51,697 nucleotides of DNA from NCBI GenBank assembly GCA_003141955.1, contig PLOC01000029.1, positions 1-51,697 on the forward strand, in the 5' to 3' direction. The translations under genes and the position numbers were made by a program. This document shows, piece after piece, positions 9,414 to 21,035 of the stretch. The stretch comes from Chloroflexota bacterium (lineage in GTDB: Bacteria > Chloroflexota > Limnocylindria > Limnocylindrales > CSP1-4). The notes under the pieces are model-generated. The model did not search any database and was not told where the DNA came from. It saw nothing but the letters and a program-made list of their open reading frames with translations. Numbering within the stretch: position 1 is the first letter of the stretch; every line of letters starts with the position of its first letter.

Positions 9414-10811
9414 CTACAGGGACGGCTTCCCTGCGTTGTAGGCCTGGCCGATCGCGTCAAGGAACTTGGAGGGGTCCTGGCCGTTCATCAGGTTCTGAAC
9501 ATTCGAGACGAGGACGTTGTAGTAACCCGCGACGGGCCAGTCGGGATAGTAGGCCAGCCCATCGTTCTTCAGGAGCGTCTGGAAGTTCTGGTTGAACGCC
9601 TGGAGGGCCGGATCGGATATGGCCGTCGGATCCGCGTTGACCGGCAGGCCGCCAGCTCGACCCATGATGTTCTGGATCGGTGTCGTGAGCGTGATGTCGA
9701 TGAAGTCCTCCGCCAGGTCCGCATTCTTCGAACCGGTCGGAATGACCCAGATGTTGCCGCTCGAACCGGGGGCAAGAGTGTTACCGGGGAAGAGGAAGAT
9801 GCCCCACTTGAACTTCGTGATCTCGGTTATGAACGAGCCGTACCACCAGCTGCCGGTGGGGAAGATCGGGGCCTTGCCCGCTTCGAACGCGTCGCCCGCC
9901 TGCTGGGCAGTCAGCGATACCTCGTTCTTGGACATGTACCCCTTCGTCATCCACTTTGCGAACTCTGTCGCACCGAAAGTCAGTGCCGTGTCGTGGAAGT
10001 CGACGGGGTTCGTGTACATCTCATAGTCGTCGATCCACTGGCGATTCGCCTGGCTCAGGACCAGCTGATAGAAGACCTGCTGGGCTGGGTACTCGGCGCC
10101 CCCAGTCGCGACCGGCGTGATGCCGGCCTTGACGAAGACGTCCATCGCCGTCTCGAAGGCGGCGAGGGTCGTCGGAACGGTGATGTTGTACTTGGTGAAC
10201 ATGTCCTGGTTGTAGTACACCATGACGTACTCACCATAGGTGGTTACGCCGTACCACTTACCAGAGCCCATGATCCCCTTGGGGCTGTACATGCAGGTGG
10301 TCTGCAGGCTCGGAGTGAGGATCTTGTCCCAGCCCCGAGCGGTGGCGACACTTGTGAGGTCTGTGAGCAATCCCTGGGTCGACAGGAGGCCCGCCGTCGC
10401 GTTGCCTTTGTTGTACTCCATGACGTCGGGCGCGGCATTCGAATTGAGGATCATCGATGCGTTCGACTGGATATCCTCGAACGCCTTCGCCTCGTGGGTG
10501 ACCGTGACGCCAGGGTGCGTGGACTTGAATGTGTCGATCGCAGCGGCCCAGGACTGGCCCATCGCGCTGTCGGCCGATTCATAGTCCCAGATTGTGAGCG
10601 TGCGGCCGGCGTAGTTCGGCGTCGGGACGATTGTCGGACCGGGCGTGACGCCGGGCGTGACCGGCGTGGGGACCGGCGTGGGCGCGGGGCTGGGCGTGGC
10701 GCTGGAAGAGCATGCTGCGAGGACCGATGGCAGAACGGTCAGGCCGACTGCGCCCAACGCTCCCTTCTTGAGGATCTCGCGGCGCGTTACTGGACGTTCG
10801 ATGTCAGGCAT
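9414..10811 (-). CDS. Extracellular carbohydrate-binding protein of ABC importer (family 1 SBP)
   Basis: MPDIERPVTRREILKKGALGAVGLTVLPSVLAACSSS signal/lipobox; SBP-like body ending ...LNGQDPSKFLDAIGQAYNAGKPSL. Confidence 0.88.
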   Translation of the reverse strand: MPDIERPVTRREILKKGALGAVGLTVLPSVLAACSSSATPSPAPTPVPTPVTPGVTPGPTIVPTPNYAGRTLTIWDYESADSAMGQSWAAAIDTFKSTHPGVTVTHEAKAFEDIQSNASMILNSNAAPDVMEYNKGNATAGLLSTQGLLTDLTSVATARGWDKILTPSLQTTCMYSPKGIMGSGKWYGVTTYGEYVMVYYNQDMFTKYNITVPTTLAAFETAMDVFVKAGITPVATGGAEYPAQQVFYQLVLSQANRQWIDDYEMYTNPVDFHDTALTFGATEFAKWMTKGYMSKNEVSLTAQQAGDAFEAGKAPIFPTGSWWYGSFITEITKFKWGIFLFPGNTLAPGSSGNIWVIPTGSKNADLAEDFIDITLTTPIQNIMGRAGGLPVNADPTAISDPALQAFNQNFQTLLKNDGLAYYPDWPVAGYYNVLVSNVQNLMNGQDPSKFLDAIGQAYNAGKPSL

Positions 10812-11061
10812 GTTTCCCTACTCCTCCGTGTTGGGCCTGTGGACCGGTTGATCAGCGTAGGCCCGATCGAGAACGGTTCTTCTGCTGTCCTCTTGTGACG
10901 GCACCAGCGCCACGACCATTGGGTGGCGGACAGCGCTCGTCGGGCATTTCCTGTGCCTGTTCTCACCTCCTTGAAGTCGCGGCGTTTCCTGAAGGCCAAT
11001 TGGCTTGGCGGATTGATTCGCGTATCGCGCCCGTGACGGCCGGCCGGGACTCGACCCGCCG

Positions 11062-12123
11062 TCAATCCGTGCTGGCGGCGGTGAGCAACGCACGACGGGC
11101 TATGTCTGGAGATGGACCGGCGCTGCCGCGAATGACGAGGCGGCACGGCAGCAGCCGCTGGACGAGTTCGTTGTGGTCTTCCTCGAGCTGACCGATGAGC
11201 GTCTCGACACCGAGGCGGCCGAGTTCGGCGCTTTGTGGGGTCAGGGCCGTCAGGGGCGGCAGCGTCATCTCGGCGACCCTCGCCGACGAAACGAGCGACA
11301 CGATCGAGAGGTCGTCCGGGATCTTCCAGCCGCGCGAGGCGGCCGCCTGCATGACGCCGACCGTGGCACGCTCGTTCATCGACGCCAGCGCGGTCACTTC
11401 GGGATGCGCCTGGATGAGCTCCTCGAACACCTCCTGCCCGGCAAGCGCGGTGTCGCCGCAGAAGCGGCTGATCGGCGTGAGGCCGGCAGCCCTGGCCGCC
11501 TGCTCGAAACCGGCCGCCGCCCGAACGGAGGGCCCGTACCCGGCGTCGAACAACTCCTCGGAATGGTTCAGGAAGGCGATCTGCCGGTGGCCGAGCTGGA
11601 CGAGGTAGGCGACCGCATCTCGGGTCGTCTGCTCGAAATCGATGTCAGCAAAGCTCATGTCGGAGGCCGTGGACGGCCGTCCGATCATGCTGAACGGGAC
11701 GCCGATCTGCTGAAGCAGCTCGATCCTCTCGTCCCTCAGGCGGACCTCCATGACCAGGACACCGTCGACGAGGCTCTGGCGGACAAGCTGCTGCAACTCG
11801 CTGACGGCGTGGATCTCCGTCGGCCACAGGACCAAGTGGTAGCCGCGGCCCTGGGCGGCTTCAGCCGCCCCGGTGACGAATTCGAGCTCGGTGGCTCCGA
11901 AGCCACGCGGCAGGGCCGGGAACAGCAGGGCGATGATGTGGCTCCGCTTGCTGGCCAGGCCCCTCGCCAGCGCGTGCGGCTGGTAGCCGAGTTCCGACAT
12001 GGCCTGCCAGATCCGCAGGCGCGTCTCCTCGGAGACCGGCCGGGTGCCGTTCAGCGCATACGAGACGGTGCTCAGGGCGACGTTCGCCCGCTTGGCGACC
12101 TCTTGCATCGTCGGTGCGGACAT
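11062..12123 (-). CDS. LacI-family transcriptional regulator (probable xylose/xyloside regulator)
   Basis: N-terminal HTH MQEVAKRANVALSTVSYALNGTRPVSEETRLRIWQAMSELGYQPHALARGLASKRS typical of LacI; periplasmic-binding-like effector domain. Confidence 0.93.
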   Translation of the reverse strand: MSAPTMQEVAKRANVALSTVSYALNGTRPVSEETRLRIWQAMSELGYQPHALARGLASKRSHIIALLFPALPRGFGATELEFVTGAAEAAQGRGYHLVLWPTEIHAVSELQQLVRQSLVDGVLVMEVRLRDERIELLQQIGVPFSMIGRPSTASDMSFADIDFEQTTRDAVAYLVQLGHRQIAFLNHSEELFDAGYGPSVRAAAGFEQAARAAGLTPISRFCGDTALAGQEVFEELIQAHPEVTALASMNERATVGVMQAAASRGWKIPDDLSIVSLVSSARVAEMTLPPLTALTPQSAELGRLGVETLIGQLEEDHNELVQRLLPCRLVIRGSAGPSPDIARRALLTAASTD

Positions 12124-12171
12124 TCGTCACTCCGGTCGAGTTGCCATCCGCGCGGGGAGTAACATCTGCCA

Positions 12172-12212
12172 TCGAAGCGCGTAGTCGAAACGTATAGTCG
12201 AAGCGCTTCGAC
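12172..12212. promoter_or_regulatory. LacI-family operator cluster in the divergent lacI/xylA promoter region
   Basis: 16-bp perfect palindrome GTCGAAGCGCTTCGAC (12197-12212, central CpG) preceded by two related half-sites in 13-bp register: TCGAAGCGCGTAG / TCGAAACGTATAG / TCGAAGCGCTTCG. Confidence 0.75.
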
Positions 12213-12334
12213 GGCACGTTAGCGCGGCACTCGTGGCCGTGTCAAGGTCCAAACTGCAAGGCGAACGCTTCGCCTTGGGCGGCACCCCGGTACGCTGGCG
12301 CGAAGACAGGGGCCAGGCGCATGGAGGACAGACC

Positions 12335-13702
12335 GTGACTCAGGACTTCTTCTCGGAGGTGGCGGGGCGTATCCCCTTCGGCGGCCTCGAGTCGAGCGAG
12401 CCGCTGACGTACAAGGTCTACGAGCCCGATAGGCTCGTGCTCGGCAAGCGCATGGAGGACCACCTCCGGATCGCCGTCTGCCTGTGGCATTCGTTCGCCT
12501 CCCCGGGCCTGGACATGTTCGGCTCGGGCACGTTCGACCGGCCCTGGCTCGAGGAAGGGCTGGACCCGCTGGTCGCCGGGAGGGCCAAGCTCGACGCCGC
12601 CTTCGAGTTCATCGTCAAGCTCGGTGTCCCCTACTACTGCTTCCACGACCGCGACATCGCGCCGGAAGGCCGGACGGCCGCGGAGACGAGGGCGAATCTG
12701 GCGGCGATGGTCGAGTACGCTGGCGAGCAGATGGCCCGGACGGGCGTGCGCCTGCTGTGGGGCACCGCCAACCTCTTCGGCCATCCACGCTATGCGGCCG
12801 GCGCCGCCACAAATCCCGATCCCGAGGTCTTCGCCTTCGCGGCGGCGCAGGTGAAGCTCGTGCTCGAGGCGACGAAGCGGCTCGACGGCGCCAACTACGT
12901 CCTGTGGGGCGGCCGCGAAGGCTACGACACGCTGCTCAACACGGACCTTGCCCGCGAGCAGACCCAGCTGGCCCGGTTCCTCGGCCTGGTCGCCGAGCAC
13001 AAGCACCGCATCGGCTTCAAAGGCACGCTCCTGATCGAGCCCAAGCCGCACGAGCCCACCAAGCACCAGTACGACCACGACGCCGCGGTCGTCCACGGGT
13101 TCCTCGTCCGCCATGGCCTGGCAGACGAGTTCCGGCTGAACATCGAGGCCAACCACGCCACGCTCTCCGGCCACAGCTTCCACCACGAAATCGCCTACGC
13201 GATCGCGAACGGCATCCTCGGCAGCATCGATGCCAATCGAGGCGACTACCAGAACGGCTGGGACACCGACCAGTTCCCCAACTCCGTCGACGAGCTCGCA
13301 CTGGCGATTTACGAGATCCTCCGTAGCGGCGGCCTCACCACGGGCGGCTTCAACTTCGATGCCAAGCTGCGCCGCCAGAGCATGGCCCGGACCGACCTCT
13401 TCCACGGCCACATCGGCGGCATCGACACGCTGGCCCAGGCCCTGCTCGTCGCGGCGGCGATGGTCCAACGCGGGACGCTCGACCGGCTGCGCGAGGAGCG
13501 CTATGCCGGCTGGGCCGGCGAGCTCGGGACCTCGATCCTGTCGGGCGGCGTCAGCCTCGAGGAGCTCGAGCGCCGGGTCGCCGCCGGTGAGATCGACCCC
13601 AGGCCGGTGTCGGGCCGGCAGGAGCTGCTCGAGAACCTGGTGAACCAGCAGATCTGGGCAGCGGAACGGCGGGCCCAGGCCGACAAGACGGCCGGCGGCT
13701 GA
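12335..13702 (+). CDS. xylA: Xylose isomerase (class II-like)
   Basis: GTG start with [102 protein letters not shown]. Confidence 0.95.
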   Translation: MTQDFFSEVAGRIPFGGLESSEPLTYKVYEPDRLVLGKRMEDHLRIAVCLWHSFASPGLDMFGSGTFDRPWLEEGLDPLVAGRAKLDAAFEFIVKLGVPYYCFHDRDIAPEGRTAAETRANLAAMVEYAGEQMARTGVRLLWGTANLFGHPRYAAGAATNPDPEVFAFAAAQVKLVLEATKRLDGANYVLWGGREGYDTLLNTDLAREQTQLARFLGLVAEHKHRIGFKGTLLIEPKPHEPTKHQYDHDAAVVHGFLVRHGLADEFRLNIEANHATLSGHSFHHEIAYAIANGILGSIDANRGDYQNGWDTDQFPNSVDELALAIYEILRSGGLTTGGFNFDAKLRRQSMARTDLFHGHIGGIDTLAQALLVAAAMVQRGTLDRLREERYAGWAGELGTSILSGGVSLEELERRVAAGEIDPRPVSGRQELLENLVNQQIWAAERRAQADKTAGG

Positions 13703-13740
13703 ACCACACGACAGACATCGCGGGCCACAAGGAGACGCCA

Positions 13741-15192
13741 ATGAGGACTCTGGTGGCCGGCGTCGACTGCTCCACGCAGGCAACGAAGGTCGTTGTCGTC
13801 GATGCCGACACGGGCGAGACCGTCGGGTTCGGGCGCGCCGAGCATTCGGTCGACGGCAGCGAGGGCGTCCGCGAGACACACCCGGACGTCTGGTGGCAGG
13901 CGCTCCTATCCGCCCTGCGCCAGACGAACCTCGCGGGCGAGGTCGCGGCCATCTCGGTGGCCGGTCAGCAGCATGGCCTGGTCTGCCTGGACGAGGCCGG
14001 CAAGCCGCTCCGCCCGGCGATGCTGTGGAACGACACGCGGGCCGCACCGGACGCGGCGGCGCTCGTCGATAGTTTCGGCGGCGCCACGCGCTGGGCGGCC
14101 AGGGTGGGCGTCGTTCCCGTGGCTTCGTTCACCGCCTCGAAGTGGGCCTGGCTTCGGCGGCGGGAGCCCGGGATCGCCGACCGGACCGCAGCGATCCGGC
14201 TCCCACACGACTTCCTGACCGAGAGACTCTGCGGGGCGGGCGTCACCGATCGCGGCGACGCCTCCGGAACGGCGTGGTGGTCGACTGAGACGGGCGAATA
14301 CAGTCCCGAAGTCCTCGCCCTCCCGGCTGTCGGGCTCACGGCGGATCGACTGTCCCGCGTCCTTCGGCCGACGGAGCAGGCCGGGGTCGTGACGGCCGCC
14401 GCGGCCGCGGAATCGGGTCTGCCGGCGGGGGCGGCAGTCGGCCCGGGCACCGGCGACAACATGGGAGCCGCTCTCGGGCTCGGCCTTCGGCCCGGCGTCC
14501 CGGTGCTCAGCCTCGGCACGTCGGGGACCGTGTTCCTCGTGTCGGAGACTCGCACCTCGGATCCGTCGGGCGACGTTGCGGGCTTCGCCGACGCCACGGG
14601 ACGTTTCCTGCCGCTGGCCTGCACTCTGAACTGCACCCTAGCCATCGACCGTGTGGCCGCGTGGCTGAGCCTCGACCGCGAGAACGTCGCTCCGAGCGCC
14701 GGCGTGGTCGTGCTCCCCTATCTCGACGGCGAGCGCACCCCCAACCTGCCCGACGCCTCGGGCGCGGTGTTGGGCCTTCGCCACACGACCGATCCGCGGG
14801 CCATCCTGATGGCCGCCTACGAAGGCGCGATCGTTGGGCTGCTCGACGCCCTGGATGCCATCGAGGCCTGCTCATCGGGCGTGGATCCGGAGGCGCCGCT
14901 CATCCTCGTCGGCGGTGGCGCACACGGCGACACCTGGCAGCGCGTCGCCCAGCGATTGTCCGGCAGACCGATCGCCGTCCCCCACGTCCGAGAGGTCGTC
15001 GGCATGGGCGCCGCCGTTCAGGCCGCGGCGGTGCTGCACAACGAAGCCCCGGTGGACGTGGCGGCCCGATGGGCGACGGCCGACGGGACACTGCTCCCGG
15101 CGGTTGCGCGCGACATCGAGACGATCGCCCTGCATCGGAGCGTCCGCCATCTCGCGTCGGCGGCGGTCCAGACTCACCGGTCTCGATTCTGA
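13741..15192 (+). CDS. xylB: Xylulokinase (FGGY family)
   Basis: VAGVDCSTQATKVVVVD..., VAGQQHGLVCLD, LWNDTR, LGTSGTVF, PYLDGERTPNLPDASG, LVGGGAHGDTWQR; follows xylA. Confidence 0.93.
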   Translation: MRTLVAGVDCSTQATKVVVVDADTGETVGFGRAEHSVDGSEGVRETHPDVWWQALLSALRQTNLAGEVAAISVAGQQHGLVCLDEAGKPLRPAMLWNDTRAAPDAAALVDSFGGATRWAARVGVVPVASFTASKWAWLRRREPGIADRTAAIRLPHDFLTERLCGAGVTDRGDASGTAWWSTETGEYSPEVLALPAVGLTADRLSRVLRPTEQAGVVTAAAAAESGLPAGAAVGPGTGDNMGAALGLGLRPGVPVLSLGTSGTVFLVSETRTSDPSGDVAGFADATGRFLPLACTLNCTLAIDRVAAWLSLDRENVAPSAGVVVLPYLDGERTPNLPDASGAVLGLRHTTDPRAILMAAYEGAIVGLLDALDAIEACSSGVDPEAPLILVGGGAHGDTWQRVAQRLSGRPIAVPHVREVVGMGAAVQAAAVLHNEAPVDVAARWATADGTLLPAVARDIETIALHRSVRHLASAAVQTHRSRF

Positions 15193-15376
15193 GCCGAATC
15201 CACCGACATCCTGAACAGACTCCGAGGTGAATCGACACATCTGGGTGGTCGCGAACCCGTCCGAGTTGTCGGTCGGGGTCGCGCTACACTCGTCGCACAT
15301 TGCGACCGCGGCCGCAGGGGGGTAGATGCGGTCGCCTCGGCCGCACCCGACCCGTCCGGGCGCGCAGAGGTTGGTG

Positions 15377-17650
15377 ATGGACACAGGCCGCGACAACCGC
15401 GTATCCGGGACGTCCGACCAGGACGCGTCTGGCCAGGCCGCGACCGAGAGTGCCGGGATCGACGAGCGCGCGGCGGCTCTCGACGAGCGCGAGCAGGCCG
15501 AGCGCGCGCTGCGGGCCTCGGAGGCGCGGTATCGACAGGCTCTGTTTGCCACCGAAGCCGCTCTGGCTAAGGCCCAGGCCCTGTATCGCATCAGCAGTTC
15601 GCAGGTGGCAGCGGAGACCCTCGAAACGCTGCTCCAGCGCCTGGTGGAGGTCGTGGCCGAGGCGCTCCCGGCCGACCGGGTCAACCTGTTCGCGATCGAC
15701 TCGGACAGGCGCGCGGTGACGGGCAACTACCTCGGCGGCCGAGGGGACCAGGAACTGGCCCTGATCGACTACGACGAGGTCATGGAGGGGCTCGGGGGAT
15801 GGGTGATGGTCCATCGCGAAGCAACTCTCTCGCCAGGTGGCGTTCGCGACCCGCGAGAGTCACAGCGGGTTCACGAGCGGCGGGGGGCCTTCGGCCACGG
15901 TCCGATGATGGTCGCCCCGATCCTGTTCGGAGACCGAGCTCTCGGCCTCATCGTCGCGGTAAATCGGCCGGGAGACCGGGAGTTCGACCAGGCCGACCTG
16001 GACCTGCTCTCGGCGATGGCGAGCCAATCCGCCATCTCGATCGAGGACACGGCCATACGCGAGGAGCTTCGGGCAGCTCGCAACGAGCTGGAGGACCGAG
16101 TCGCCCAGCGCACCGCCGAGCTCAGGGCGAGCGAGGAGCGCTATCGCCGCATCACCGAAACGATCACCGACTACATGTTCACGGTGCGGGTCATGCCGGG
16201 CGGCGCCCTCGAGACTCACCACGGCCCCGGCAGCCTCGCCGTCACGGGCTACTCGGCGGCGGAGTTCGAGGCGAATCCCGACCTGTGGATCGAGATGGTC
16301 GTGTCGGAGGATAGAGACAAGGCCCTGGGCCAGGTGTCCGACGTGGTCGGCAACGGGTCGGCCCAGCCGGTCGAGCACCGCATCGTGCGCAAGGATGGCG
16401 CAGTTCGGCTCGTTCGCAGCACGCTGGTCCCCCAGTACGCGCCGGACGGCGCCCTGATCGCCTACGACGGGCTGCTGCAGGATGTCACGGAGCGGCGCGT
16501 CCTGGAGCAGCAGCTGGCCCAGGCCCAGAAGCTGCAGAGCATCGGCCAGCTCGCAGGCGGCGTCGCGCACGACTTCAACAATCTGCTCACCGCCATCCTC
16601 GGCAACGCCGAGCTGACGCTGATGGACCTGCCGGAGGGTCATCCTGCGCGCGAGGGCGTGCGGGAGATCGTCCAGGCGGCGGAGCGGGCGGCCAGTCTCA
16701 CACGACAGCTCCTGTCATTCGCCCGCAAGCAGCTGATCGAGCCCGTGCCCCTCGATCTCAGCGCCGTCGTTGCCGGATCGATCCAGATGCTGCGCCGTCT
16801 GCTCGGCGAAGATGTCGAGATCACGGCCGAGCTCGACGAGGGCCTGGACATCATCAAGGCCGACCCGGGTCAGGTCCAGCAGCTGCTGGTCAACCTGACC
16901 GTAAATGCCCGCGACGCCATGCCCGACGGCGGCCGGCTCGTCATCGAGACGGCCAACCTGCTGGTTGGCGAGGAGTACCGCTCTGTCCACCCCGACGTGG
17001 CCCCGGGCAGATACGTGACCTTGGCCGTGACCGATACCGGCACCGGCATGAGCGACGAGGTGTTGAGCCACCTGTTCGAGCCGTTCTTCACTACCAAACG
17101 CCAGGGCGAGGGCACGGGCCTGGGTCTCGCCACGTGCCACGGCATCGTCGAGCAGAATGGGGGCCACATCTGGGTTCACAGCGGGCTCGGCCTGGGAACC
17201 GAGGTCACGATCCTCCTGCCTGTCGCGGAGGGCGTCGACCGGCCCGCAGGAGAGCCCAGCGTCTCGCTGCCTCCGCCAACCGGCACCGAAACCGTGCTGG
17301 TCGTCGAGGACGACGCGAGCGTTCGACGGCTGGCCGTGCTCGGTCTTCGTTCGAACGGCTACGCCGTGCTCGAGGCCGCCGGCGCGACCGAGGCGCTCGA
17401 GCTGGCCGCCACCTCGGCCTCGATAGATCTGCTCGTCAGCGACGTCATCATGCCGGGCATGCACGGCCCGGAGCTGGCCGTTCGGCTTCGAGAGATGCGG
17501 CCCAGCATCAGGCTGCTGCTCGTGTCCGGGCACGCCGGTACGAGCGAAGCCTTCCGAGATGACGAGGGCAGGCCAATCCAGCTGCTGTCCAAGCCGTTCA
17601 CCCCAGAGCGCCTGGCCCGCAAGGTGCGCGAACTCCTGGACACCGAGTAG
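15377..17650 (+). CDS. Hybrid sensor histidine kinase (GAF-PAS-HisKA-HATPase-REC)
   Basis: GAF region; [19 protein letters not shown]-box [22 protein letters not shown] boxes [25 protein letters not shown]-terminal [16 protein letters not shown]...[13 protein letters not shown]. Confidence 0.9.
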   Translation: MDTGRDNRVSGTSDQDASGQAATESAGIDERAAALDEREQAERALRASEARYRQALFATEAALAKAQALYRISSSQVAAETLETLLQRLVEVVAEALPADRVNLFAIDSDRRAVTGNYLGGRGDQELALIDYDEVMEGLGGWVMVHREATLSPGGVRDPRESQRVHERRGAFGHGPMMVAPILFGDRALGLIVAVNRPGDREFDQADLDLLSAMASQSAISIEDTAIREELRAARNELEDRVAQRTAELRASEERYRRITETITDYMFTVRVMPGGALETHHGPGSLAVTGYSAAEFEANPDLWIEMVVSEDRDKALGQVSDVVGNGSAQPVEHRIVRKDGAVRLVRSTLVPQYAPDGALIAYDGLLQDVTERRVLEQQLAQAQKLQSIGQLAGGVAHDFNNLLTAILGNAELTLMDLPEGHPAREGVREIVQAAERAASLTRQLLSFARKQLIEPVPLDLSAVVAGSIQMLRRLLGEDVEITAELDEGLDIIKADPGQVQQLLVNLTVNARDAMPDGGRLVIETANLLVGEEYRSVHPDVAPGRYVTLAVTDTGTGMSDEVLSHLFEPFFTTKRQGEGTGLGLATCHGIVEQNGGHIWVHSGLGLGTEVTILLPVAEGVDRPAGEPSVSLPPPTGTETVLVVEDDASVRRLAVLGLRSNGYAVLEAAGATEALELAATSASIDLLVSDVIMPGMHGPELAVRLREMRPSIRLLLVSGHAGTSEAFRDDEGRPIQLLSKPFTPERLARKVRELLDTE

Positions 17651-17704
17651 GCGAAGCCTCGGAGCCATGGGCACACGCGGTCCGGCAGGCCGCTCGGACG
17701 TCGT

Positions 17705-18526
17705 CTATCGCCGCGCCTGCTGCTTGATCAGGCGACCGCGCCGAGTCATCGCATGGGTCGAGAGCGCTGCGACTCCCATCGCCACCACCGCCCGCTCGGC
17801 CGTGGGCAGCGGCCGCACGATCGAGAGGAACTCCTCCGCGCGCGCCCGATCCACCAGCCCAAGGAGTGCCTGGCCGCGGCCCGTGAGGGTCAGCGTCCGC
17901 TGCCGGCGGTCCTCCGAATCCTGCTGTCGCTCGATCAACTGCCGCGCCACCAGCGCGTCGACCATCCGGCTCACCGCCGACGGCGAACGGCCCAGCGAGT
18001 CCGCGAGGTCCGCCACCGTCATCGTCCCGCTGTCCGCCAGGGCGTACATCGCTGCCAGCTGGGTGAAGCCCAGGTTCAGCTCGCCCAGCTGGGCGGCAAA
18101 GCCGATCACGAGGTCCCGCCAGATCGCCCGGCCCATGGCGATCCGATCGGATAGCTCGCGCGGGTTCTGCATTCGCTGACGAGCCGCCTCGACGGGCGCC
18201 GAGAGCAATTCCCGCGCGGCCGATTCCACCGCGGCACGGCTCGGGACCGATAGCGACGGCATGTGCAGGAACGGCCGAGGCGATCCACGCAGCAGCCGGA
18301 GAGACGTCCGCGCCGGAGCGCCGGCCGAGCCGGGAGACGCGCCGGCCTGCTCTTCGGCCGGCGCCCTGGTGGCGGCGAGCGGATCCGAGGCCGGGGCAGG
18401 CGTGGCGGATGGAGAGTCCACGGGGGGCTGAACGGCCGAGTTGGAGGGCGCGCCAGGCGTCACGTCGGGCGTCACGTCGAGCGGACGCTGGACCAGGCTC
18501 GGGAGCTTCGGGCGGAACTGCGGCAT
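17705..18526 (-). CDS. MarR-family transcriptional regulator with long Pro/Ala-rich N-terminal extension
   Basis: wHTH MTVADLADSLGRSPSAVSRMVDALVARQLIERQQDSEDRRQRTLTLTGRGQALL; start chosen at MPQFRPKLP. Confidence 0.8.
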   Translation of the reverse strand: MPQFRPKLPSLVQRPLDVTPDVTPGAPSNSAVQPPVDSPSATPAPASDPLAATRAPAEEQAGASPGSAGAPARTSLRLLRGSPRPFLHMPSLSVPSRAAVESAARELLSAPVEAARQRMQNPRELSDRIAMGRAIWRDLVIGFAAQLGELNLGFTQLAAMYALADSGTMTVADLADSLGRSPSAVSRMVDALVARQLIERQQDSEDRRQRTLTLTGRGQALLGLVDRARAEEFLSIVRPLPTAERAVVAMGVAALSTHAMTRRGRLIKQQARR

Positions 18527-18719
18527 CGGGCGCAGGGTAGCCCCGCCACCCGATACTTGCAAACCTGCACACGATTTCCGCAGGACCCTCCCACACCGCC
18601 GTACTCTGGAGTCACAATTCCTCCCTCGCAGCGGCAGCACATCCAGTCCCAGCTCGGCAGGAGCGGCGACACCCCCGTCAGGTCGCGTTCGCCGGCCGGA
18701 GGAGACCAGACACAGGCTC

Positions 18720-19679
18720 ATGGACCGTATAGCGTTTGTATTCCCGGGCCAGGGGTCCCAGTCGGTGGGGATGGGCAAGGCCCTGGTGGAATCGTCGCCG
18801 GCCGCGGCCGGCGTCATGGCCGAGGCCGACAGGGCTCTCGGTGAGCCGATCAGCCGGCTGGCATTCGATGGCCCGGCCGAGGAGCTCGACCTCACGGTCA
18901 ACGCTCAGCCTGCCCTCGTCGCCACCTCGATCGCCTTCCTGGCCGCCCTGCGCGAGCGCTGGGCGGCGGCCGGCGTTGCCGCCCCGACTCCGGCCTATTG
19001 CGCCGGCCATTCGATGGGCCAGTACTCGGCCCTGGTCGCCGCGGGCGTCATCTCACTCGGCGACGCAGTGCGGCTGGTCAGGGAACGCGGCCGCCAGATG
19101 CAGGCCTCCGGCCGGGGACGAAGCGGTGCCATGGCCGCGCTTATCGGCCTGGACGACGCGCGCCTTCCGGAGCTGATCGCTCTCGGCGAGCCACTCGGCA
19201 GCCTCACCGTGGCCAACCGCAACTCCCCGGGCCAGATCGTCATCTCCGGCGACAGGGCCGCGGTGGAAGCGGCGGTTGCCGGCGCCAGGGACCTCGGCGC
19301 TCGGCGGGCGATCGTGCTGCCCGTGTCCGTGGCAGCGCACTCGTCGCTGATGAAGGAAGCGGCCGAGGGGATGGCCCGCGTCCTGGCGCAGATTGCCTTC
19401 GCCGAGCCCGCAGTTCCGCTCCTCGCCAACGCGGACGCGCGGCCGATCACGACGGCAGCCGGCGCTCGGGCGGAGCTGATCGAACACCTGACTCGCGGTG
19501 TCGACTGGGTCTCCGCCGTACAGCGGATGACCGCCGACGGCGTCACGACCTTCGTCGAGGTCGGGCCCGGCAAGGTCCTGACCGGCCTCATCAAGCGCCT
19601 CGCGCCCGAAGCCACGGCCCTCGCCACCGACGACGCTTCGGCGCCCGGCGGCATCGCCGTGCCGTTCCTCGACGCATGA
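18720..19679 (+). CDS. fabD: Malonyl-CoA:ACP transacylase
   Basis: MDRIAFVFPGQGSQSVGMGKAL, GHSMGQYSALVAAGV, VSVAAHSSLM, FVEVGPGKVLTGLIKR. Confidence 0.93.
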   Translation: MDRIAFVFPGQGSQSVGMGKALVESSPAAAGVMAEADRALGEPISRLAFDGPAEELDLTVNAQPALVATSIAFLAALRERWAAAGVAAPTPAYCAGHSMGQYSALVAAGVISLGDAVRLVRERGRQMQASGRGRSGAMAALIGLDDARLPELIALGEPLGSLTVANRNSPGQIVISGDRAAVEAAVAGARDLGARRAIVLPVSVAAHSSLMKEAAEGMARVLAQIAFAEPAVPLLANADARPITTAAGARAELIEHLTRGVDWVSAVQRMTADGVTTFVEVGPGKVLTGLIKRLAPEATALATDDASAPGGIAVPFLDA

Positions 19680-19739
19680 ACCGCTCTCGTTCCATGCCCC
19701 CGTCGCCGCGGCAGCGGCGCATTCGAGCCCCAGGAGGAT

Positions 19740-21011
<1,272 letters not shown>

Positions 21012-21035
21012 GCGCGAGACGCCCCCGCACAAGGA

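Noticed and set aside
10870-10880. AGAAC-G-GTTCT inverted repeat upstream of the SBP gene as a possible second LacI operator
   Set aside because: Only 5-bp arms, odd centre and no resemblance to GTCGAAGCGCTTCGAC; likely chance.
10989-11000. GCCAATTGGC palindrome between lacI and the SBP gene
   Set aside because: 10-bp palindrome too short to claim a site without other support.
12242-14047. 601-aa minus-strand ORF antisense to xylA/xylB
   Set aside because: Shadow ORF; xylA and xylB are unambiguous on the plus strand.
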